A DNA stretch of 64,000 nucleotides from Pseudophaeomoniella oleicola (Eukaryota; Ascomycota; Eurotiomycetes; Phaeomoniellales; Phaeomoniellaceae), in the NCBI GenBank assembly GCA_003868215.1, contig QWDQ01000003.1:682001-746000 (forward strand), read 5' to 3'. Position 1 is the stretch's first letter. Every line of letters begins with the position of its first letter. A model generated the notes under the pieces. The model was not told the DNA's origin. It worked only from the letters and a program-made list of their open reading frames with translations, and did not search any database. This document shows, one piece after another, positions 56,501 through 64,000 of the stretch. A program made the position numbers and the translations under genes.

Positions 56501-58976
56501 CCACGTCCTGTAGTAACTTATGTACAGTCCTGGTGTCTCCTGATCGTGGCCTTCTCCGGTCTCTACATGCAAGGATCAGAGAGGGTGAATAGTCGAATGT
56601 TCTCCATCTGGAATAAAGGCAGGCTGCAACTTGACCAGTACTGTTACATGATACAGTAATAATTACTAAGGTAGGTACGTATGTAGCTACTACGTACATA
56701 TTTCCCAACAATCCAGCGAGCCGTGCGCCAATGTGGCTCCAGTGCGCAGACCTTTCTGATCGGCATGGTAATAATTTCAATCTGTCTTAGCGGTGGCTAT
56801 TGATAGGAAAACTGTTGCGGGTAGCCGAGGGTAGCTCAAACGGGTCGCTGCTAACAGAATCCCTTATTCCTATCGGTTAGTTGTATGCTTGAAACCATGG
56901 CCAAATCCACTTGATAACCTATCAGTCGTAAACCTCTTGAAGTGAAGTGGACGGCTCGACGGATGATGATGATACAGGATGCCCGTGCCGTTCTCATCTT
57001 AGGTCAGCGAGAGACGCCATTAGAACATGATACCGAAACATGACGATCGAACATGGTTCTTGAGCCTTTCCTTCAGCAAATTTGGTCGACTTTTGCGATC
57101 AGGATGGCACACTCCCCTTTCCTTGCTATTGAAGGAAATCAACGCATCCTTGTTCGTGGAATGGCTGCTTGCTTGAGACTGACAGGTGCTCTCAGATGTT
57201 CACTGATTCATTCGATACGGTGTTGTTGCCAATATCAGTAGAGGTAGATGGCACTAGCACCTGTCAACATTAAGCAAGAGCATAGTTGTCAATCGTACAG
57301 GGTCTCGACGAAGTGGCTTTTCACTACTGAATATCCCAGGATATTGTAGAAAAGATGCAACAGTGAAGCATTGTTGGGCTCAAGTCCCACGGTACTCCAC
57401 GGTCATCTCCCATGTCCGGACTCTCTGTATGCTTTCAAGAGAATAACATCAAGATTCCGTTATACTTTTCCACGTCGACATTGTAGTGAGCATGCTGTTC
57501 GATCCGAGGTATCATACTACGTAGTAGACTACCCACGAAGCAAATCAACGCATCACCAATTTCGAAATCTTTCTAAGGCATCCACTTCGGAGGGCGACTT
57601 TACTATGTACGGTACTGTGGTGAACAGGTTTACCCACCCTACTATCCTAGTACGGTAGTAAGTTAGCTGTCATGATCTCGATTCCCTTGACGGATGTCGT
57701 GCACTGACCCGGACCTACTACAGCCGAGATCCAACTACGGTACACAGTAAGCACTGTATAAACAGTACATACTACGTAGTACAGGTGCACAAAGCCACCA
57801 GTTCACGGAGGCTCCCCTATTGCGGAAAAGTTTCTGGTCATTGCTCTCAACCGTTTTGCCTCTCTAGTTTCCTCGAGATGCTCGACTTGTCCTTGTATGA
57901 ACTATAATATACATCCATGGCCATCGCCATTGCTAGCGACTGCCTAAATATACAGATTAGGTCAAGTGAAGGCAAGTACAATTTTCACCGACAAGGTAGA
58001 TGGCGAAAAGAGAATCGGGGATCAATGTCTGGCGAGCTGGTGAGCTGGATGTCGTTACCACCGGTGACGATCAAACAATTGCTTCAAGGTGTCAGTGGAT
58101 CGGGCACAGGGAAATGAAAGGCCACCCACCAATAATGACGATAACTCATATCAATGCATCATCGTAATCATAGACTCGCTGTGCTCGTCGTCGTGTCTCC
58201 TTTTGACTCGATTCACTGCCCAATTGTACAAGATGATCCTAGACATTGATCATTGGAAATGTAGCTAACGCATGTATTAACATGTTCTCCTTCTTAAGCG
58301 TACATCAGCTGCACTACAACAATAGATAGGGAGGAAAGTGTCCATTTCTTTGTGACTTCATCCATTGTAATGGGCGTTTTAATTACCTATGCTGCCAACA
58401 GGGGGGGGGAGCGTACATGGGGTTACTGCAAGTAGGGATGTATTTGCTGTGTTAAATCCTTGTTACCAATATATCACCAGACTGTTTTCATATTCCTTAG
58501 CGATTTTACCAGCTCAATGAGGTAGATTTTAAAGAGGACATAACTTGTAATACATTCTGTATACCTACCTGACTGACTTGAAGGAAAAGTTCTTCATTAA
58601 ATTCGGGTTGAATGGAAGTCGTTAGAAGGATCTTCGGTACCTAAACATATAGATGCTCATACCAGAATCAGTCGCCCATCTCGAGGTACGTATAATTTTT
58701 AACGGGGTGCCAGTAGCCAGTAGCCAGTAGCCAGTAAATTGTGAGCAGCAATCTCAGGTAATGTTGAGTACTGAATAATTACACGTCTACTACGTAGTAC
58801 TGCAGATGCTGGTATTTAACCTGACTTTACTGTATTATGGCCCCTCTCTATCTGCCATCTCTTAGCGACAGCCCACCCACCATGAGCAACGCCGCCCCCT
58901 CCTTCCCATCATCTTTCCCACCATAATCTGTACTACGTACGTCGTACCTAGAGCCTACCTAAGGTACTACGTAGTA
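53525..58976. repeat. dispersed 12-bp palindrome TACTACGTAGTA, seven copies
   Basis: Perfect copies lie at 53525-53536, 55907-55918, 56182-56193, 57515-57526, 57770-57781, 58788-58799 and 58965-58976. The last extends to a 14-bp palindrome (58964-58977). Variants reading TACTACGTAC occur at 55893-55902, 56688-56697 and 58931-58940. Flanking sequences do not resemble each other, so these are copies of the word itself and not of a larger element. I found no perfect copy in the other 58 kb; the nearest matches are at 5413-5424 and 34133-34144. Confidence 0.8.
58709..58736. repeat. (GCCAGTA)4 tandem repeat
   Basis: Four exact 7-bp units lie in the gene-poor block, about 50 bp before a TACTACGTAGTA copy. 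Confidence 0.9.
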
Positions 58977-59773
58977 CACCCTAGTGTATTCCGTACAGTC
59001 AACGAACAGAAAAGTCGACGGTTGACGGATGAACAATAGCCATCCTTTCTCTCTTCTCTGTAAACATACGGTAATTGCCATCAAGGACCCACTAGATCCA
59101 GTACAATACCGTATCTCCTGGACACTCTCCTACTGTATCGCCGTACCTACAACTACGTATTAACTGAGACACCCACACCCGCCTCTATAAACTTACCACA
59201 GCATATACCAATACCTTAATCCACTCGTCCACCCATCTATCGACTGACATTCCTTCCGAATCGTTACCTCTTATCCCAAAATCTAAAACTTCCATATCAC
59301 CCTCAGCACTATCAGTCTCCTACAACTTGGTCATTCATACACTCCTTAGTTTTCCTTTTTTGTGTTTTCGTGTGTCTCTTCGGTGCTGTTCAGACGACTG
59401 TTATCCTTGACCGCCTGACTCATTCCCAACAAAGCTCCCCATCACAAGTTGTCACCTATCGTCTGTCAATCACATTCTGCCGTCCTCGCGCCTGTTGAGC
59501 GATCCCTCGGCAATTCTATCAATCAGATTCTGCGCCAGACCTTCCCAGCCGACGGTGCGCAGTGGAAATAAGAGAAGGACAAAGTGCATTTCGGCAGGTA
59601 GTAAATGGTGTTGCCGATACATACGACAGTGTTGCCGAAGAGGATTGACCCCATAACCTGCACGAGCAGGATGTGCTGTTGCCTTCCTGTCGCAAGATCC
59701 CAGAAAACTCAGTAGACAAGAACAGTTGCAGGGGGGTACGAGCAGCGGTTGCTCGCGCAGTTGGGATATCTGA

Positions 59774-59884
59774 ATGATCCGACCATATCATTCCCACACC
59801 TTCCGCCACGTGCGAGGGCGCAAATATGGCATCGTCTGCAGAAGAACAGATCTATGCAGAGCACCGCAGGCGTCACAATTATGA
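59774..59884 (+). promoter_or_regulatory. upstream ORF overlapping the kinase start
   Basis: An ATG 52 bp before the kinase ATG opens a 36-codon frame, in a different register, that runs past the kinase start and stops at 59882-59884. If it lies in the mRNA leader it would lower initiation at 59826. Transcript start and leader introns are unknown. Confidence 0.35.
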
Positions 59885-62800
59885 CTCTAACGCCGCGGAG
59901 AGAGCTGCAGATGCTCACGTTGCAGACTCAACGGGACTCCACCGTGAGCGATTGGAAAAAGAACAGGAAGACGATGCATATTCGGTAGGAGAAGGCACAC
60001 CACGAGCTCCTCGTCGCAGCAACCATCGACACGATCCTTTCGGGCTGAGCAGCTTGTGGGGCGGTTTAGGAAGAGCGGCGAGCTCTCGAGCATCGTCGGC
60101 GCAGAACTCGTCAAGTTCCCTGCAGTCGCTAGGTGAAGACGCCACACCAAGGCAGAGCTCAGAAGCAGAAGTGTCTCGTAGGCAGAGCCGGCCAAAGCTC
60201 CCAGGTCATTCACAGACAGCGTCGTCGACAGCAGGTCTTACATCCAGGGACTATCCTGTCTATCCAAATCAGTCGTTTGCTGTCTTACAATCACAAGTCT
60301 ATCCAACGAGGCCGTCTCCGGCTCTGCGGACTAGAAGTTCTCATCCATCCCAAGGTACGGTATACAAGGATTCTTCTCCCCGTAGTGGACAGGACATTGA
60401 GCAGACAACCCCTACATTAGGATCAAGGACCGCGGGCAATACACCTACGTCAAGTCCAGGACTCTTCTCGGTTCGCAACGCATACCCTTCAACTGCATCG
60501 CGCACCGTCGATTCGCCTCCTCTTTCGACCAGCCCGTCCCTTCATCCTACACATCTACTCGCACCTAAGACGACCAACACAGCTGAAGTCGACTATGACG
60601 TCTTTTCTGGTAACAAGCATATCAACAACTACGAAATCCTGGACGAGCTAGGGCGCGGTGAACACGGAAAGGTGAAGCTCGGCCGCGATCTCAATACCGG
60701 CCAATATATTGCGATGAAAATTGTTCCTCGTTACTCCAAAACGAGGCGGCTAGGACGGTTGGGTGCACCAGAGGATAAAGTCAAGAAAGAAGTGGCCATT
60801 CTCAAGAAAGCTCGTCACCCCAACGTTGTCAGTCTGCTCGAGGTTATTGATGACCCGACCAGACATAAAGTGTATATCGTTCTCGAATATGTGGAAAATG
60901 GCGAGATCAAGTGGCGCAAGAAGGGCAGTCGCGAAATTATCACAGTCGAGAAACGAAGGCGTGACCGAGAGGAAAGAGGATACTCGGACACGCCAGAGAT
61001 ACTGGAAGAGGATAGAAGACTGGTGTCAAAAATGCATCATGCACGTGAGGTGGCCGAACGGCGGGCAAAGTCAACTGGTCTGCACCCTGTACCCGCCTGG
61101 AGTCTTGAACATGGTGGAGAGTCCGACCTCGAAGGGGACGACGTGGATGATGATAACAGTCTCCTCTCTCGAGAATCGTCTCATCGTCAAGAGATCGAAA
61201 TAGCACAAGAATCAGATGTTGCGCAATCATTGGATGGAAGTATGTACGGTGCATATATTCCATCGATGTCTCGCGCTCGTGGCATGAGCATTGCGGAAAG
61301 TTCCATTTCCCATCTCTCTTCTGAGATCATGAACTGGGACCTGGAGGATGACGAATTGACCTATGTTCCTACGCTCACACTAGATGAAGCCCGCTCCGCG
61401 TTCACGGACACCTTACTTGGCCTTGAATTTTTACATTTTCAAGGTATCATCCACCGTGATATCAAGCCTGCGAATCTGCTCGTGACCGCCGATAATCGGG
61501 TGAAGATATCAGATTTTGGAGTCTCGTATTTAGGCCGACCGATCGCAGATGACGATTATGAACAAATCCGCGAAGAGGACGCCTCTGCCCTGGATGACCC
61601 GCGCGAGCTTGCTCGTACGGTCGGTACACCCGCATTCTACGCTCCTGAACTGTGCTATACCGACTCCTCAATGTTCGAAGGTGGCGATGACGGATCTGGA
61701 CCCAAGATTACAGGCGCCCTGGACATCTGGGCGCTCGGTGTCACTCTGTATGGTATGGTCTATGGTCGCCTTCCTTTCTTAACCGATGCAGAATCTGGCA
61801 TCTTCATTAAGATTGCTGAGAGTGAGCCCTTCTTTCCTCGGCGCAGGTTAAAAGCAGTTGATTACAACCCAGAAATGACTCATGGGGGTCGCACTCACAT
61901 GCAAAGGACCCGTGATGGTGCCCACCGCCTCGATCATGAGTTGATATACGAAGAAGTACCCGAGAGTCTGAAGGACCTGTTACGGCGCCTCCTCATCAAG
62001 GACCCAGCGAAGCGGATGACGATTGAAGAAGCGAAAAGGCATGAATGGGTACTCCAAGGTATTGAGAATCCGGCCATGTGGGTTGGTGACACCGATCCTA
62101 GGCGATACGGCGAGAAAAAGATTGAGGTCAACGAGCGCGATCTTTCCAAGGCTGTCGTTAAAGCCAATATCATTGAACGCACAATATCCACTATATCGAA
62201 AGTTGGTGCGAAAATCCTGGGACGCAATCGGGCTCCAAGTATATCGTCTGACAGTGCCCCTTCACCCTCTTCGAGCACTAGTACCCTTGGGAAAGATAGA
62301 AGAGATCCTTACGCAGGCCGCCGCACCAGCCTCCGTGGAGATGAAGCTATAACCACCGCTCTGAAGGCTTCCAGAGCCTCTGAGCATCCTCTTGCCCAGA
62401 GTGTTACCACAAGCCCTGATTTTACCGACGCGGCTTCGTATTTCGGCCCACGCTCAGACACCATCATGCCGAAATCCCTTTCAAGCAACTGCACACCTCT
62501 ACCCGAGAAGCATCATAATGACAGACCGCAGGCGCTTGATCGCACTGTATCGACTGCTGAGTCTGTGAAGACGATTCGACCTTCCGGATCGCTTCAACCC
62601 ACAGATGGTCGTGTTTATGATGCTGAAGCGCCTGACAATGTCCCCTCCGGTGCAAGTGGGCTGCTCTCTCCGGCGGTGAGAAAGGTAGTCGGACTCGTTG
62701 GTTTGAAAACTCCAACTGGGGAGCAGTCGTCTACTGGCCCTCTCGAGTCAGATTATCATGGCGATCCCACGCTCGGTCTTAGTACAGCCTCAGCAGCTGG

Positions 62801-63488
62801 TGAGGTGCAGACACCCGACATACTTCGCAGCGAGGTGCCTTCGCCACAGGCTATGTCCTCCAAACCATCCGCGCCCACATCAATTGAGGAAGGTGTAATC
62901 TCGAGTTCCCAGGATTCCGAATCCTCTGACGCTGCTTTCGCACATGCGCAAGAAATGAATAACAGACGTCAGAGGTTAGAGCGGACCCAGGAAGAAGAAC
63001 GAGTCAGTTCAAGGCCTGGCAGCGCAGCGTCTCATAGGGAGTGCCCACCCTCTCCAGATGACGACTTATATATACACAGTTCCACGGACAACGTTGGGTC
63101 GCAGCGGATGATGCAGAATTTACCATCGACAAGCACAATCGCATCATCTTCAGCCGATGACTTCTCGACCATGTCACACACCAACTCACATCCAAGTATT
63201 CCTTCGATCACGTCTCAGGTTTCCTCGCTGTGTGGTGATATGAACGTTCCGCCATCGCACCTGAAAACTTATAGTGGTGCTGACATGAGTCCTATACCAT
63301 CATTTATGAGAACCGGGGAGACTATTACGGCACATGACAGACCACCAGTTGCGGTTGGCAAGGCTCTTGAAGACCAGGAGATGGGGGTCACTGATTACGA
63401 GGAAGCCAGCGATGAGTCTGAGGATGAAGGGCTCACATTTGGTACAGGCCGTTCTCGTCTCTCAATGAAACAACCACACGGCACTTGA
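59826..63488 (+). CDS. CaMKK/ELM-family serine/threonine kinase (Ssp1/Sak1-like)
   Basis: Predicted upstream kinase of the CaMKK/ELM group, whose fungal members (Ssp1, Sak1, Tos3, Elm1) activate AMPK/Snf1 and act in polarity. Single exon, 1220 aa. A disordered Ser/Pro-rich N-terminus of about 265 residues precedes the kinase domain. Key elements are ELGRGEHGKVKLG, the ATP lysine Lys298 (AMKIV), EYVENGEIKW at the hinge, the catalytic loop HRDIKPANLL (Asp545), DFG at Asp563 and the activation segment TVGTPAFYAPELC, then DIWALGVTLYG. About 150 acidic, Ser-rich residues are inserted between the hinge and the catalytic loop. The domain ends near residue 745 (EEAKRHEWV); a long disordered tail follows. 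All catalytic residues are present. The substrate is inferred only from the family. Confidence 0.9.
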   Translation: MASSAEEQIYAEHRRRHNYDSNAAERAADAHVADSTGLHRERLEKEQEDDAYSVGEGTPRAPRRSNHRHDPFGLSSLWGGLGRAASSRASSAQNSSSSLQSLGEDATPRQSSEAEVSRRQSRPKLPGHSQTASSTAGLTSRDYPVYPNQSFAVLQSQVYPTRPSPALRTRSSHPSQGTVYKDSSPRSGQDIEQTTPTLGSRTAGNTPTSSPGLFSVRNAYPSTASRTVDSPPLSTSPSLHPTHLLAPKTTNTAEVDYDVFSGNKHINNYEILDELGRGEHGKVKLGRDLNTGQYIAMKIVPRYSKTRRLGRLGAPEDKVKKEVAILKKARHPNVVSLLEVIDDPTRHKVYIVLEYVENGEIKWRKKGSREIITVEKRRRDREERGYSDTPEILEEDRRLVSKMHHAREVAERRAKSTGLHPVPAWSLEHGGESDLEGDDVDDDNSLLSRESSHRQEIEIAQESDVAQSLDGSMYGAYIPSMSRARGMSIAESSISHLSSEIMNWDLEDDELTYVPTLTLDEARSAFTDTLLGLEFLHFQGIIHRDIKPANLLVTADNRVKISDFGVSYLGRPIADDDYEQIREEDASALDDPRELARTVGTPAFYAPELCYTDSSMFEGGDDGSGPKITGALDIWALGVTLYGMVYGRLPFLTDAESGIFIKIAESEPFFPRRRLKAVDYNPEMTHGGRTHMQRTRDGAHRLDHELIYEEVPESLKDLLRRLLIKDPAKRMTIEEAKRHEWVLQGIENPAMWVGDTDPRRYGEKKIEVNERDLSKAVVKANIIERTISTISKVGAKILGRNRAPSISSDSAPSPSSSTSTLGKDRRDPYAGRRTSLRGDEAITTALKASRASEHPLAQSVTTSPDFTDAASYFGPRSDTIMPKSLSSNCTPLPEKHHNDRPQALDRTVSTAESVKTIRPSGSLQPTDGRVYDAEAPDNVPSGASGLLSPAVRKVVGLVGLKTPTGEQSSTGPLESDYHGDPTLGLSTASAAGEVQTPDILRSEVPSPQAMSSKPSAPTSIEEGVISSSQDSESSDAAFAHAQEMNNRRQRLERTQEEERVSSRPGSAASHRECPPSPDDDLYIHSSTDNVGSQRMMQNLPSTSTIASSSADDFSTMSHTNSHPSIPSITSQVSSLCGDMNVPPSHLKTYSGADMSPIPSFMRTGETITAHDRPPVAVGKALEDQEMGVTDYEEASDESEDEGLTFGTGRSRLSMKQPHGT

Positions 63489-64000
63489 ATAAGTAATGAC
63501 ATCTCAAGGACGCTACCGCGGACACAGTGGGCCAAGAACAGTAGTTGTCATTACTATTTTGTTTGCATTCCAACGCGCGGCCTAAAAAGGTCGGCCTTGC
63601 CAAGCATGAATCGATTATGGGTGGGATCTGGGATAAATAATTGTTACGAAGCATTTGCATGGATTGGGATGAACAAACAAAAATGGGTGGACATGTCCTC
63701 TTTCGTTATTGATGGTATGCCGGATGATGAATTTCAACAGTCGTTTCTGCATGTCAGAACCAAAAGAAGGATGGAAGGGAGAAATCTCTCATATCACAGA
63801 GGGCAAAGCAAGCAGGCAGCGATTTCTCCGATATCTTCATCTCCGGGTTTGTCTGAGAAGAAGCCAACCTGGCAATATCTTGCTTTTTATGGAAAGAAGC
63901 AAATCATTATGATTTTTTTTGGCATAAATCTCTGGGAAACCAACAATTCTTTTTTGAGCGAGGGCGTAAAAACTGATTGATATATGAGGGTTCCAATGGG
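63489..64000. other. 3' flank of the kinase gene to window end
   Basis: An open frame at 63597-63980 (127 codons) has no family resemblance and begins in the likely kinase 3' UTR. Nothing else is recognised. Confidence 0.45.

Larger units (their letters stand above)
52956..59825. other. gene-poor block of 6.9 kb
   Basis: No gene is supported between the kelch and kinase genes. Open frames (for example 54657-55034, 55935-56291 and 56184-56780) overlap on opposite strands, and several start at non-ATG codons. No terminal repeats, transposase, reverse transcriptase, rRNA or tRNA was recognised, and the sequence is not strongly AT-rich, so heavy RIP is not evident. About 59200-59820 is pyrimidine-rich and is probably the promoter and leader of the kinase. 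The block holds all seven perfect TACTACGTAGTA palindromes of the window, and many TACCTA/TAGGTA words. Confidence 0.55.

Noticed and set aside
56184-56780. 198-codon open frame on the minus strand
   Set aside because: It has no ATG at its start, overlaps another open frame on the opposite strand, and has no recognisable motif.
53124-59800. Transposon or RIP-mutated relic filling the gene-poor block
   Set aside because: No terminal repeats, coding domains or strong AT bias were seen; the palindromes have unrelated flanks.

Overview
The window reads as nuclear chromosomal DNA of a filamentous ascomycete (Pezizomycotina). It is gene-dense, and most genes carry short introns (mostly 44-85 nt) with GT-AG ends and CTAAC/CTGAC-like branch points. 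Several genes belong to fungal families: a Zn2Cys6 transcription factor, a HET-domain protein, a fungal-type MOB2 and a GH3 beta-glucosidase. I cannot place it below subphylum from sequence alone. Exon-intron structures were worked out by hand by requiring splice consensus, preserved reading frame and family conservation together. Every multi-exon model listed closes in frame.

Layout. 0.3-8.5 kb: RPN6 (-), SOF1 (+), a membrane-anchored short-chain dehydrogenase (-) and an M13 metallopeptidase (+). 10-15.3 kb: an unrecognised protein with two SUMO-interaction-like motifs (+), LEO1 of the PAF1 complex (-) and MOB2 (+). 15.9-24.1 kb: a Zn2Cys6 factor (-), ERB1 (+) and the 13-exon meiotic MutS homologue MSH5 (-). 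25.4-36.5 kb: a Tma17-like proteasome-assembly factor (-), a secreted GH3 beta-glucosidase (-), a HET-domain protein (+), a Cys-containing orphan (-), lipoate ligase (+) and a proline-rich orphan (-) whose end overlaps the ligase. 38.3-48.4 kb: a sugar-porter MFS protein (+), sphingolipid delta4-desaturase (-), VAP/Scs2 (-), a UBA-zinc finger-UBX protein (+) and RAD52 (+). 49.6-53 kb: a single-pass kelch protein (-). 53-59.8 kb: a gene-poor block. 59.8-63.5 kb: a CaMKK/ELM-type kinase (+).

Most genes are housekeeping: proteasome (RPN6, Tma17-like), ribosome biogenesis (SOF1, ERB1), transcription elongation (LEO1), recombination (MSH5, RAD52), ER lipid biology (DES1, VAP) and kinase signalling (MOB2, Ssp1/Sak1-like). 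There is no biosynthetic cluster and no recognisable transposon, rRNA, tRNA or CRISPR.

The most unusual signals are as follows. (1) Seven perfect copies of the 12-bp palindrome TACTACGTAGTA lie within 5.5 kb of the gene-poor block, and I found none elsewhere in the window. (2) Several first coding exons are extremely small: SOF1 exon 1 is the ATG alone, and RAD52 exon 1 codes only 8 nt. (3) An orphan protein carries two acidic-flanked SIM-like motifs. (4) Two coding regions overlap tail to tail. I found no convincing new multi-gene system.
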